Assembly (NCBI GenBank): GCA_003248805.1
Contig: QFQY01000033.1
Location: 1 to 52,144 of the forward strand
Reading direction: 5' to 3'
DNA: 52,144 nt
Source: Chelatococcus sp.
Lineage (GTDB): Bacteria > Pseudomonadota > Alphaproteobacteria > Rhizobiales > Beijerinckiaceae
Of the stretch, positions 1-7,924 are shown in pieces. The stretch's first letter is position 1, and every line of letters starts with the position of its first letter. The notes beneath the pieces were generated by a model. The model saw nothing but the letters and a program-made list of their open reading frames with translations, was not told the DNA's origin and did not search any database. Position numbers and translations under genes: made by a program.

Positions 1-66
<66 letters not shown>

Positions 67-209
67 ATACGCCACGAAGCGTCGCCGTGGCGGCGGTCAC
101 CGCGTCAGGCAGGCGGGCGTGTAGCAAAGCCCCCCGCCCCTGTCCACCCATAAGCGACAGAAATCTGACGGTCCCGGGAAAATGCGTTTCCCCGGGACCG
201 CGCAAAACC

Positions 210-1481
210 TCACGCAGGCTTGCGATTCAGCAGGTGATACAGCGCGATCGCGCCGAAAGTCGCCGTTCCGATGCCGCCGAGCTCGAAACCGAAAATCGGC
301 AGCTTGAGATCGCCGGCACCGAGAATCAGCGCGGTCGCGACCGTGATGAGGTTCTTCGGGTCGGAGAAATCGACCTTGTTCTCGACCCAGATTCGCCCGG
401 CGGTCGCGGCGATCAATCCGAAGACGACCACGGCGAGCCCGCCCAGCACCGCCACCGGGATGGTCCCGATCACCGCGCCGAACTTGGGCGAGAAGCCGAG
501 CACGAGCGCGATGATGCCGGCGGCGACGAAAACGAGCGTCGAATAGACCCGCGTCACCGCCATCACGCCCATGTTCTCGGCATAGGTCGTCACGCCCGTG
601 CCGCCGCCCGAGCCGGCGATCATGGTGCCGACTCCGTCGGCGATGAAGCCGCGCCCGATCAGATGGTCGAGATTGCGCCCGGTCATCACGGCGATGCCTT
701 TGATGTGCCCGAGATTCTCGGCGACCAGGATGATCGCGACCGGCACGATCAGCGCCATCGCCTTGGCGTCGAACACCGGCGCGACGAATTTCGGCAGGCC
801 GAACCAGGCGGCGGCACCGATCCGGGCGAAATCGACCGGCGGCGCGCCGAAGCTCGTGGCGGTCGCCGCATAGACGACATAGGCGGCCAGCCCGCCGATC
901 AGGATCGGCAGCCGCTGTGCCAGCCCGCGCCCATAGACCGCCACCAGCGCCACCGCGACGACCGTGAACAGCGCGATCCATTTCGTGTAGGCGCTGGCAG
1001 AGATCATGTTCATCGCGACGGCGGTCAGGTTGAGACCGATCGCGGCGACGACCGCGCCGGTCACCACCGGCGGCAGCAGCTTCTCGATCCAGGCCGTTCC
1101 GACCGCCTGCACCAGGACGCCGATCAGCGCATAGACCGCGCCGCAGGCGATGATGCCGCCGAGCGCCACGCCGATATTCGCGTTCGGCCCCGTGCCGGCA
1201 TAGCCCGTCGCCGCGATGACGACGCCGATGAAGGCGAAGGAGGAGCCGAGATAGCTCGGCAGGCGCCCGCCCGTGATGACGAAGAACAGCAGCGTCGCGA
1301 CGCCGGAAAAGAAGATCGCGACGTTCGGATCGAAGCCCATCAGGATCGGCGCGAGGGCGGTGGCGCCGAACATCGCCACGACATGCTGCAGGCCGGCGAC
1401 GAAGGTCTGTGCCGGCGGCAGTCTTTCGTCCGGCATCACCGCGCCGGACGTCTTCAAGCTCCAGTTCGGGAAATAACCCAT
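210..1481 (-). CDS. NCS2-family nucleobase permease (uracil/xanthine, UraA-like)
   Basis: This is a 423-residue inner-membrane transporter of the nucleobase:cation symporter 2 family. These proteins import uracil or xanthine using the proton gradient. Hydrophobic helices fill the whole length. Family signatures are visible: AENLGHIKG near residue 254, followed by a glycine-rich GSGGGTGVTTYAENMG stretch near residues 290-305, where family members bind the base. I chose the ATG at 1481 (protein starts MGYFPNWSLK) because a GGGAG site lies just upstream; a longer frame to 1535 adds a low-complexity head. It has no purine or pyrimidine neighbours, so the exact substrate is open. UraA-type uracil permease is the best guess. 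Confidence 0.88.
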   Translation of the reverse strand: MGYFPNWSLKTSGAVMPDERLPPAQTFVAGLQHVVAMFGATALAPILMGFDPNVAIFFSGVATLLFFVITGGRLPSYLGSSFAFIGVVIAATGYAGTGPNANIGVALGGIIACGAVYALIGVLVQAVGTAWIEKLLPPVVTGAVVAAIGLNLTAVAMNMISASAYTKWIALFTVVAVALVAVYGRGLAQRLPILIGGLAAYVVYAATATSFGAPPVDFARIGAAAWFGLPKFVAPVFDAKAMALIVPVAIILVAENLGHIKGIAVMTGRNLDHLIGRGFIADGVGTMIAGSGGGTGVTTYAENMGVMAVTRVYSTLVFVAAGIIALVLGFSPKFGAVIGTIPVAVLGGLAVVVFGLIAATAGRIWVENKVDFSDPKNLITVATALILGAGDLKLPIFGFELGGIGTATFGAIALYHLLNRKPA

Positions 1482-1618
1482 CGCCCCGCTCCCATCAGTG
1501 CCGGCCCCCGCCGGCCCTGCACGCAAGTGAGGCAAGGATCGCGCCGCGCGCCAGTCGGGCGCGGGGCGTCATCCACTGGAAAGGCGATGACGAGGCTCGT
1601 GCCCCACGGATCGGGAAT

Positions 1619-1753
1619 CCCCTCTCCCCTTGCGGGAGAGGGTGAGGGTGAGGGGTCTCGCGGCGCCGCTCGCTGGCCTGACATCCGTTCGTCCGGACCT
1701 GCGCGCCCCCTCATCCGGCCCTTCGGGCCACCTTCTCCCGCAAGGGGAGAAGG
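1619..1753. repeat. Intergenic palindromic repeat (CCTCTCCC/CCTTCTCCC type)
   Basis: The element holds two hairpins: CCTCTCCC-CTTGC-GGGAGAGG at its left end and CCTTCTCC-CGCAA-GGGGAGAAGG at its right end, which are also related to each other as inverted copies. It lies between the stop of leuA and the start of the permease, both on the minus strand. Such elements are common in GC-rich proteobacterial genomes. Here it could act as a transcription stop or mRNA stabiliser for leuA; that role is inferred. Confidence 0.75.
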
Positions 1754-1760
1754 AAGCGCC

Positions 1761-3347
1761 CTACTCCGCCGCCTGCGCGTGGAGCCGCGCGCCGCGCGCG
1801 ATCAGCTTGTTCAGCGCCGAGAGATAGGCCTTGGCCGAGGCGACCAGCGTATCGGGGTCCGCGCCGCGGCCGGTGACGGAGGAACCGTCCCGCGACAGGC
1901 GCACCGACACCTCGGCCTGCGCGTCGGTGCCCTCGGTGACGGCGTGGACGTCGTAGAGCTCCAGCGTCACCTCATGCGGCACGATCGCCTTGATCGCGTT
2001 GAAGATGGCGTCGATCGGCCCGTTGCCCTCGACCTCCTCGGTGACGAGGCGGCCCTCCACATCCAACTTCATGGTCGCGCGCTGCGGGCCGCGCGTGCCG
2101 GCGATCACCGTCAGCGATTCCAGCTTGATGCGGTCATGGGCGGTAGCGATGTTGTCGTCGACCAGCGCCTCGATATCCTCGTCGTAGACATGCTTCTTGC
2201 GGTCGGCCAGCGCCTTGAACCGGGTGAAGGCGTCTTCCAGCTGGTTGTCGCCCAGCTCGTAGCCCATGTCCTTCAGCTTGGAGCGGAAGGCCGCGCGGCC
2301 GGAATGCTTGCCCATCACCAGCGAGGTCTTGGTCACGCCGACCGAGGCCGGGGTCATGATCTCGTAGGTCGACTGGTTCTTCAGCATGCCGTCCTGGTGG
2401 ATGCCGCTCTCATGCGCGAAGGCGTTCCGCCCGACGATCGCCTTGTTGTACTGCACAGGAAAGGAGCAGGCGTTGGAGACGGTCTTCGAGGCGCGCATCA
2501 GCATGGTGGCGTCGATGCCGGTGTCGTAGGGCAGCACGTCGCCGCGGACGCGCAGCGCCATCACCACCTCCTCCAGCGCGGCATTGCCGGCGCGTTCGCC
2601 GATGCCGTTGAGCGTGCATTCGATCTGGCGGGCGCCGCCCTCGATGCCGGCCAGCGAGTTGGCGACGGCCAGGCCCAGATCGTTGTGGCAATGCACCGAG
2701 AAGATCGCCTTGTCGGCGTTCGAAATCCCCTCGCGCACGGCCCGGAACATCGCCCGATACTCGTCCGGCGTGGCGTAGCCGACCGTGTCGGGCAGGTTGA
2801 TCGTGGTCGCGCCGGCCTTGATCGCGGCCTCGACGGCGCGGCACAGATAGTCGATCGGCGTCCGGGTGGCGTCCATCGCCGACCACTCGACGTCCTCGAC
2901 CAGATTGCGCGCCTGGGCGACGGTGCGGGTGATGATCTCCAGCACCTCCTCCTCGCTCTTGCGCATCTGGTGCTCCAGATGGATCGGCGAGGTCGAGACG
3001 AAGGTGTGGATGCGCGGCTTCACGGCATGGCGGACGGCCTCGCCCGCCCGGGCGATATCGGCGGTGATGGCGCGGGCCAGCCCCGCCACGCTCGCCCGCT
3101 TCAGCCGGCGCGCGATCTCGGAGACCGCCTCGAAGTCGCCCTCGGAGGCGATGGGGAAGCCGGCCTCGACGATGTCGACGCCCATCGCGTCCAGCATGTC
3201 GGCGACCTCGAGCTTCTCCTCGAAGGTCATGGTGGCGCCGGGGCACTGCTCGCCGTCGCGCAGCGTGGTGTCGAAGATCAGCACCCGGTCCTTGCCAGCG
3301 GGAATCTGGTGCGGGGCGTTCTGGGTCGCATTCGTCATGGTCTTCAT
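1761..3347 (-). CDS. leuA: 2-isopropylmalate synthase
   Basis: LeuA condenses acetyl-CoA with 2-oxoisovalerate, the first committed step of leucine synthesis, in the cytoplasm. The protein has 528 residues, normal for the family. It shows the N-terminal HMG-like catalytic barrel with FDTTLRDGEQCPG (about residues 25-38), the metal-binding HCHNDLG near residue 220 and NGIGERAGN near 250. The C-terminal LeuA allosteric domain, where leucine feedback acts, fills roughly residues 400-520. The start MKTMTNATQ follows GACCAGGATGAAGACC. A short leader frame ending in a run of leucines lies about 100 bases upstream, which predicts attenuation by leucine supply. No other leu gene is adjacent. Confidence 0.97.
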   Translation of the reverse strand: MKTMTNATQNAPHQIPAGKDRVLIFDTTLRDGEQCPGATMTFEEKLEVADMLDAMGVDIVEAGFPIASEGDFEAVSEIARRLKRASVAGLARAITADIARAGEAVRHAVKPRIHTFVSTSPIHLEHQMRKSEEEVLEIITRTVAQARNLVEDVEWSAMDATRTPIDYLCRAVEAAIKAGATTINLPDTVGYATPDEYRAMFRAVREGISNADKAIFSVHCHNDLGLAVANSLAGIEGGARQIECTLNGIGERAGNAALEEVVMALRVRGDVLPYDTGIDATMLMRASKTVSNACSFPVQYNKAIVGRNAFAHESGIHQDGMLKNQSTYEIMTPASVGVTKTSLVMGKHSGRAAFRSKLKDMGYELGDNQLEDAFTRFKALADRKKHVYDEDIEALVDDNIATAHDRIKLESLTVIAGTRGPQRATMKLDVEGRLVTEEVEGNGPIDAIFNAIKAIVPHEVTLELYDVHAVTEGTDAQAEVSVRLSRDGSSVTGRGADPDTLVASAKAYLSALNKLIARGARLHAQAAE

Positions 3348-3386
3348 CCTGGTCGGGTGCGCGCCGTGCTCTCGCGGCTGTCGGCG

Positions 3387-3459
3387 CCTTGGCTGTCCGA
3401 AGTCTCTGGCGTCGATCCCCTGAGTGCCAAGGCAAGCTTGCCCGGCCGGCTCTCAGGGG
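3387..3459 (-). promoter_or_regulatory. Candidate attenuator hairpins of the leuA leader RNA
   Basis: Two pairings can form between the leader peptide and leuA. Stem A pairs 3452-3459 with 3417-3424 (CCCCTGAG/CTCAGGGG, 8 perfect pairs) and contains the leader stop codon in its first arm. Stem B pairs 3426-3432 with 3387-3393 (CCTTGGC/GCCAAGG, 7 perfect pairs). The first arm of B is inside the loop of A, so the two exclude each other, as expected for attenuation. No run of U follows stem B, so any termination is either factor-dependent or replaced by control of translation. The pairings are seen; the mechanism is inferred. Confidence 0.6.
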
Positions 3460-3569
3460 CGGCTAAGGAGAAGAAGGAGGCCGAGAAGCGAGGAGGACGC
3501 GGCGCGCAAGCCGACGTGCCGCGCAATGGCGCGGTCCTTCGTCAGGTCATGGCGGGCGGTCGAAACCAC
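3453..3569 (-). CDS. leuA leader peptide (38 residues, leucine run)
   Basis: This short frame ends in SSSLLGLLLLLSRP, with seven leucines in eight positions directly before the stop. Four of the seven are CTT, a codon that this GC-rich genome otherwise uses little. The chosen start is GTG at 3569, with GAGAGG seven bases upstream; the frame is open further up, so the start is tentative. Leader peptides of this kind sense charged tRNA-Leu through ribosome stalling in known proteobacterial leu operons. It is on the same strand as leuA and ends about 105 bases before it. The peptide itself probably has no other function. Confidence 0.75.
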   Translation of the reverse strand: MVSTARHDLTKDRAIARHVGLRAASSSLLGLLLLLSRP

Positions 3570-3750
3570 AGGCGATCCTCTCGGGGCAGACAGGATGTAA
3601 CCGAAACCACACCCGCAGCGCAAGCATATGTCTCGCCTCCGCGTCGGGATTATGCGCGTCGCCCGGAAGCGCCTATGATGGCGACGACGCGAGTCGGGGC
3701 CGGGACGTCGCGTTGTCCCGCTCTCTCGGCCACCGCCGGACCATCCGTCC

Positions 3751-4392
3751 ATGATGCGCTATGACCGCCGGGCGATCGTTCTCGCCGCCTGTTTCTCTGG
3801 ACTTGCCGGCTATATCGACGCGCTCGGCTTCATCACGCTCGGCGGCTTCTTCGTCTCCTTCATGACCGGCAACACGACGCGGCTCGGCATCGAGCTCGCG
3901 GGCGGTCGCGCCGGCGGCATCGCCCTCGCCGCCGGCATTCTGGCGCTGTTCGTCGGCGGTGTCGTCGTCGGCTCGCTGATCGGCCATTTCTCGGGGCGCC
4001 GACGCCCGCCCGCGGTGCTGAGCTTCGTCACGCTCTGCCTGCTCGTCTCGGCCAGCCTCGACCGCCTCGGCTTCACCTTGCCGGCGGTGTGCCTGCTCGC
4101 CGTGGCGATGGGCTCCGAGAATGCCGTCTTCCAGCGCGACGGCGAGGTCACGATCGGGCTGACCTACATGACCGGCACGCTGGTCAAGATGGGCCAGCGC
4201 ATCGCGAGCGCCTTTCTCGGCGGCCCGGCCTTCGCCTTCCTGCGGCATTTCCTGCTGTGGCTGGGCCTGATGTCCGGGGCTGCGCTGGGCGCCACCGCGC
4301 ATCGGCTGATCGGGCTGGACGCGATCTGGCTCGCCGCCGCGGTCGCCGCCATGCTGACGATCGCCGCCGCCTTCCTGCTGCACGAGAGCTGA
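3751..4392 (+). CDS. DUF1275 (YoaK-like) family membrane protein
   Basis: This 213-residue protein has about six membrane segments and the DUF1275 hallmark GYIDALGFITLGGFFVSFMTGN at its N-terminus (residues 20-41), followed by a second half with SENAVFQRDGEVTIGLTYMTGTLVK. Members are inner-membrane proteins of unknown biochemical function. It is transcribed divergently from leuA and starts about 180 bases from the leuA leader peptide, so the two may share a promoter region. The start MMRYDRRA has no strong ribosome-binding site. The family assignment is firm; the function is not known. Confidence 0.85.
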   Translation: MMRYDRRAIVLAACFSGLAGYIDALGFITLGGFFVSFMTGNTTRLGIELAGGRAGGIALAAGILALFVGGVVVGSLIGHFSGRRRPPAVLSFVTLCLLVSASLDRLGFTLPAVCLLAVAMGSENAVFQRDGEVTIGLTYMTGTLVKMGQRIASAFLGGPAFAFLRHFLLWLGLMSGAALGATAHRLIGLDAIWLAAAVAAMLTIAAAFLLHES

Positions 4393-4447
4393 AATCGATT
4401 TCGCTTTCGTCCAAGTCGCATCCGGCCTCCGCAACGCCAGGTTAGCT

Positions 4448-4559
4448 GCTGCGTTGGCCGGGCCCTTCGGGGGCAGAGCCGGTCCGCTGCGCGATCCCGG
4501 CGCTCGTCGACCCGGGCGAGACGCCCCTCGCGCCCTATCTCAACGTGGTCCTGCCCTGA
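4448..4559 (+). pseudogene. Possible 3' remnant of a decayed gene
   Basis: Between the DUF1275 gene and the lipoprotein gene, one frame reads as protein-like sequence ending IPALVDPGETPLAPYLNVVLP and then a TGA stop. It has no start codon: an in-frame TAG lies about 36 codons before the stop. The composition resembles a genuine C-terminus, with GC-rich third positions. I do not recognise the parent gene, and chance is possible in DNA this GC-rich. The rest of the 4393-4626 gap shows nothing else. Confidence 0.25.
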
Positions 4560-4626
4560 GACGGCCCGGTTTCGCCCTGCCCGAGAATCAGTCATCGTCG
4601 GCGCCGTTTCGCTGCGGAGCGCCGTG

Positions 4627-4980
4627 ATGCCGAGTTCCTTTCGTTTCCTGCCCCTGCTCGCGATCGCCTGCGGGCTCGGGCTCGCCGCCTGCCAGACGCC
4701 CGCCGGCGGCCCGCCTCCGGCGCCGCCGCCGGAGCAGGCCGCGCCGGGCGTGACGCCGAGCACCTTCCGCATGCCGTCGGGCAGCGGCTGCTCGGGCGAG
4801 GTCGAGCGCTTCCAGGCGGTGATGGACAACGATCTCGCCACCGGCCACACGACCAAGAGCGTGCATGACCGCGTCAGCGCCGAGATTTCGCGCGCCCGCT
4901 CGACCTGCGCCGCCGGCAACGAGGCCGGCGCCATCGGCCAGATCAGGGCGACGAAGACGCGCTTCGGCTATCCGGGGTGA
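4627..4980 (+). CDS. Small lipoprotein of unknown function
   Basis: The 117-residue product starts with a lipoprotein signal peptide: a short polar head, a hydrophobic stretch LLAIACGLGL, and the lipobox LAAC, which puts the lipidated cysteine near residue 22. A proline-rich linker (GGPPPAPPPEQ) follows, then a compact domain with two further cysteines (SGSGCSGEV and RSTCAAG) that could form a disulfide in the periplasm. A GTG lies one codon before the chosen ATG. It probably sits in the inner or outer membrane facing the periplasm. I recognise no named family. Confidence 0.75.
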   Translation: MPSSFRFLPLLAIACGLGLAACQTPAGGPPPAPPPEQAAPGVTPSTFRMPSGSGCSGEVERFQAVMDNDLATGHTTKSVHDRVSAEISRARSTCAAGNEAGAIGQIRATKTRFGYPG

Positions 4981-4984
4981 GCCA

Positions 4985-5077
4985 CGTCATGCTCGGGCTT
5001 GCCCCGAGCATCTCGGAAACCAGCACATTCCTGTCGAAGATTCTCGGGTCGAAGCGTTGCTTCGCCCGAGAATGACG
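4985..5077. repeat. Intergenic palindromic repeat (CTCGGG type)
   Basis: The element is bounded by CGTCAT and ATGACG. It contains ATGCTCGGG-CTTGC-CCCGAGCAT at the left and a longer nested palindrome at the right, TTCTCGGG and CCCGAGAA enclosing CGAAGC and GCTTCG. It fills the gap between the convergent lipoprotein and M3 peptidase genes, so its hairpins may also stop transcription from both sides. It shares its CGTCAT/ATGACG ends with the two elements near 22.9 and 51.2 kb, but its interior differs. Confidence 0.75.
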
Positions 5078-5084
5078 CTGGCGG

Positions 5085-7154
5085 CTACCCTTTCAGTCCC
5101 CGCTTCTCCAGCAGCGCGTCGGGCGTCGGCAGCCGTCCCCTGAACAGCGCATAGGCCTCGGCCGGATCGCGGGTGTCGCCGGCCGAGTAGATATAGCGCT
5201 TCAGCCGTCCGGCGAGTTCGGCCGAGAACACGTCCCCCGCCTCGGTGAAGGCGTCGAAGGCGTCGGCGTCCATCACCTCGGACCAGAGATAGCTGTAGTA
5301 GCCGGCCGAATAGCCGCCCGAGAAGACATGCGTGAAATGCGGCGTGCGGTGGCGCATGGTGATCTCGGCCGGCATGCCGATGCGTGCGAGCTCGGCCGCC
5401 TCGAAGGCGAGCGGGTCGATCTCGCCGGCCTCCTCCAGCGAATGAAAGGCGAGATCGACCAGCGCCGAGGAGGTGTACTCCACCGTCGCGAAGCCCTGGT
5501 TGAAGGTCTGCGCCTTGCGGATCTTCGCGATCAGCTCGCCGGGAATCGGTTCGCCGGTCTGCGCGTGCAGGCAATAGCGGCCCAGCACCTCGTCGGTCAG
5601 GAACCAGTGCTCGTAGAGCTGCGACGGCAGCTCTACGAAATCGCGCGCCACCGAGGTCCCGGCCAGCGAGCCATAGGTCACGTCGGAGAGCAGGCCGTGC
5701 AGCGCATGGCCGAATTCGTGGAACAGCGTGCGCGCGTCGTCGATCGAGAGCAGAGCCGGCTCGCCATCGGCGGGCTTGGCGAAGTTGCAGACGTTGACGA
5801 TGATCGGCCGCACCTCGCCGCCGAGCCTGCGCTGGCCGCGGAAGGCGCTCATCCAGGCTCCGGACCGCTTCGAGGCGCGCGCGAAGTAATCGCCGATGAA
5901 GAGCCCGATATGGCGGCCGCTCGCCGTCTCGGTCACCTCGTAGATCGTCACGTCGGGGTGGTAGCCGACGAGGTCTGGACGCTCCGCGAAGGACAGCCCG
6001 AACAGCTTGCCGGCGACGTCGAAAGCCGCCTGACGGACGCGATCGAGCTGGAAATAGGGCTTCAGCACGGCCTCGTCGAGCGCATAGGTCTGCTGGCGCA
6101 CCTTCTCGGCGTAGTGGCGCCAGTCGGACGGGCGGATCGGTCCGCTCTCCCCCTCGCCCTGCGCCAGCGCCGCGAGATCGGCCGCCTCGCGTCCGGCGCG
6201 CGCCTTGGCGGGTGCCCAGACGAGCTCGAGCAGGCCGCGCACATTCTCGGGCGTCTTCGCCATGGTGTCGTCGAGCTTGAAATGGGCGAAGGTCGCGTAG
6301 CCGAGCAGCTTCGCCTTCTCGGCCCTGAGCCGGACCATCTCGGCGACGATGGCGCGGTTGTCGCTGTCGCCCCCGGTCTCGCCCCGCCTGCTCCAGGCCG
6401 AGAACGCCTCCTCGCGCAGCGCGGCCTGCGTCGAGAAGGTCAGGAACGGCTCGATGATCGAGCGCGACAGCGTCACCGCGTGCTTGCCGGGATGGCCGCG
6501 ATCCGCCGCCGCCCGCGCCATCGCGGCCTTGAGGAAGTCGGGCAGGCCGGCGAGCCCCGCCTCGTCCTCGATGATCAGCGCATAGGAGGATTCGTCCTTG
6601 AGCACGTTCTGGCCGAACTGCGTGGCGAGCGCCGCCAGCCGCTCGTCGATGGCGGCGAGGCGCGTCTTGTCCTCGGGCGCGAGCCTGGCGCCGGAGCGCA
6701 CGAAGCCGCGATGGGTCCGCTCCAGCAGGCGCGCCTGCTCGGCGTCGAGGCCCAGCGCATCCCGCTTCGCGAAGACGGCGTCGACGCGCGCGAACAGCCC
6801 GTCATCCATCATGATCGCCGACCAGTGGCGCGAGGTGACCGGCGACAATTCGCGCTCGAGCGCCTGCAGCGCCTCGTTCGTGTCGGCGCCGGTGAGATTG
6901 TAGAAGACACCGCCGACGCGCGAGAGCCCGCGCCCGGCCCGCTCCAGCGCCTCGATCGTGTTGGCGAAATCGGGCTCGGCCGGATCGGCGACGATGGCGG
7001 CGATCTCCTCGCGATGCTTCGCCAGCGCGGCCTCGAAGGCAGGCCCGATATGCTCGGGCCGGATCGCCGCGAAGGGCGGCAGCCGGAAGGGTGTCTCCCA
7101 GACATGGGCGAAAGGATTGGCGGCGGGCAGAGGCAGGGCTTCGGGAGCGCTCAT
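5085..7154 (-). CDS. M3-family zinc metallopeptidase (oligopeptidase A / Dcp type)
   Basis: This 689-residue enzyme is a thimet-type peptidase that degrades short peptides in the cytoplasm. The zinc motif HEFGH lies in TLFHEFGHALHGLLS near residue 480, with the third ligand in the helix that follows, and the C-terminal half resembles PrlC/Dcp throughout (for example GGYSAGYYSYLWSEVMDADAF). Length matches the family. The start MSAPEALPLP at 7154 is preferred over longer frames because upstream sequence belongs to the NUDIX gene region. It is the last gene of a minus-strand operon beginning with pdxY, 47 bases after the NUDIX gene. Oligopeptidase A and dipeptidyl carboxypeptidase cannot be separated by eye. 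Confidence 0.93.
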   Translation of the reverse strand: MSAPEALPLPAANPFAHVWETPFRLPPFAAIRPEHIGPAFEAALAKHREEIAAIVADPAEPDFANTIEALERAGRGLSRVGGVFYNLTGADTNEALQALERELSPVTSRHWSAIMMDDGLFARVDAVFAKRDALGLDAEQARLLERTHRGFVRSGARLAPEDKTRLAAIDERLAALATQFGQNVLKDESSYALIIEDEAGLAGLPDFLKAAMARAAADRGHPGKHAVTLSRSIIEPFLTFSTQAALREEAFSAWSRRGETGGDSDNRAIVAEMVRLRAEKAKLLGYATFAHFKLDDTMAKTPENVRGLLELVWAPAKARAGREAADLAALAQGEGESGPIRPSDWRHYAEKVRQQTYALDEAVLKPYFQLDRVRQAAFDVAGKLFGLSFAERPDLVGYHPDVTIYEVTETASGRHIGLFIGDYFARASKRSGAWMSAFRGQRRLGGEVRPIIVNVCNFAKPADGEPALLSIDDARTLFHEFGHALHGLLSDVTYGSLAGTSVARDFVELPSQLYEHWFLTDEVLGRYCLHAQTGEPIPGELIAKIRKAQTFNQGFATVEYTSSALVDLAFHSLEEAGEIDPLAFEAAELARIGMPAEITMRHRTPHFTHVFSGGYSAGYYSYLWSEVMDADAFDAFTEAGDVFSAELAGRLKRYIYSAGDTRDPAEAYALFRGRLPTPDALLEKRGLKG

Positions 7155-7201
7155 GGTTTTGACGGGGCTTTCGGCAGGGCGTGGGCGAGAGATCGGAGCA
7201 A

Positions 7202-7924
7202 TCAGTCGCGACCGTAGATATGTGCGAGATAGGGCCGCATGAAGGGCGCCATGTCGTGCTTCTCGCAATCGGCCGGCTCGCGCAGGATGACGATGTCGTC
7301 GAGTTCCTGTTCGTCCAGCCGGGTCATGCGCTCCAGCATGAGCGTGCGCGCCTCCTCCGCCGGCAGCGGCAGCAGCAGCGGTCTCATGAACGCGATCCGC
7401 CCCGGCGCGACGACCGCGTCCCAGCGATCCTCGACGACCACTTCTGCCGGCGTGATCCCCGTCTCCTCCTCCAGCTCGCGCAGCACGCTGCCGGCGAGGT
7501 CGAGCGTGCCGTCGGGACGGACGTCGCTCGGATCCGGCGTGCCGGCGGCGAAATAGACCTTGCCGGCATTGGCGGTCTGCGGGCCCATGCGCCCGCACAG
7601 GAAGGCGCCGTCCGCCGTCCGCAGCGCCCCCATCGCGAAGCCGTTGCGGATCGGCTGGCCCGGCAGGCCGAAGTCGCGCCAGCTCAGGAAGGTGGCATAG
7701 TCGGCCTCGAAATAGCCGGCGTGAAACACGCCGTCGACGACGCTGGCACGGTGCTGCAGCATGATCCGGCCGTTGAACATCGCGGGTTTGCCGGCGCTCG
7801 CCTTCGCCCAGTGCGCGGCGACCTCGGCCTCGCATTCGCGGGCGAAGGCCCAGTCGAACGGCTCCACCACCGCATCGACGCGCCGCAGCGGAATGATGCG
7901 GCCGTCCGCGACCGGCCCGCTCAC
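7202..7924 (-). CDS. NUDIX hydrolase
   Basis: A NUDIX box is present in the second half of this 240-residue protein: a glycine-containing lead-in (GTPDPSDVRPDGTLDLAGSV) followed by LRELEEETGI around residues 144-153, which carries the metal-binding glutamates. NUDIX enzymes hydrolyse nucleoside diphosphates linked to another group. The N-terminal 100 residues resemble those of other alphaproteobacterial NUDIX proteins with an extra substrate-side domain. Its start overlaps the stop of the phzF-like gene by four bases (ATGA), so translation is probably coupled. The substrate cannot be read from the sequence. Confidence 0.88.
   Translation of the reverse strand: MSGPVADGRIIPLRRVDAVVEPFDWAFARECEAEVAAHWAKASAGKPAMFNGRIMLQHRASVVDGVFHAGYFEADYATFLSWRDFGLPGQPIRNGFAMGALRTADGAFLCGRMGPQTANAGKVYFAAGTPDPSDVRPDGTLDLAGSVLRELEEETGITPAEVVVEDRWDAVVAPGRIAFMRPLLLPLPAEEARTLMLERMTRLDEQELDDIVILREPADCEKHDMAPFMRPYLAHIYGRD

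Noticed and set aside
1567..1592. Hairpin CGTCATC/GATGACG upstream of the NCS2 permease as a purine riboswitch
   Set aside because: Only a single seven-pair stem is visible, with none of the conserved bases of a known purine, PRPP or xanthine riboswitch.
3344..3526. A 60-codon minus-strand frame overlapping the leuA leader
   Set aside because: It overlaps both the leader peptide and leuA start; the leucine-run frame explains the region better.
87..3764. A 1225-codon open frame on the plus strand across the permease and leuA
   Set aside because: It is a low-complexity Arg/Asp/Gly-rich antisense shadow created by high GC; the minus-strand genes have clear family motifs.
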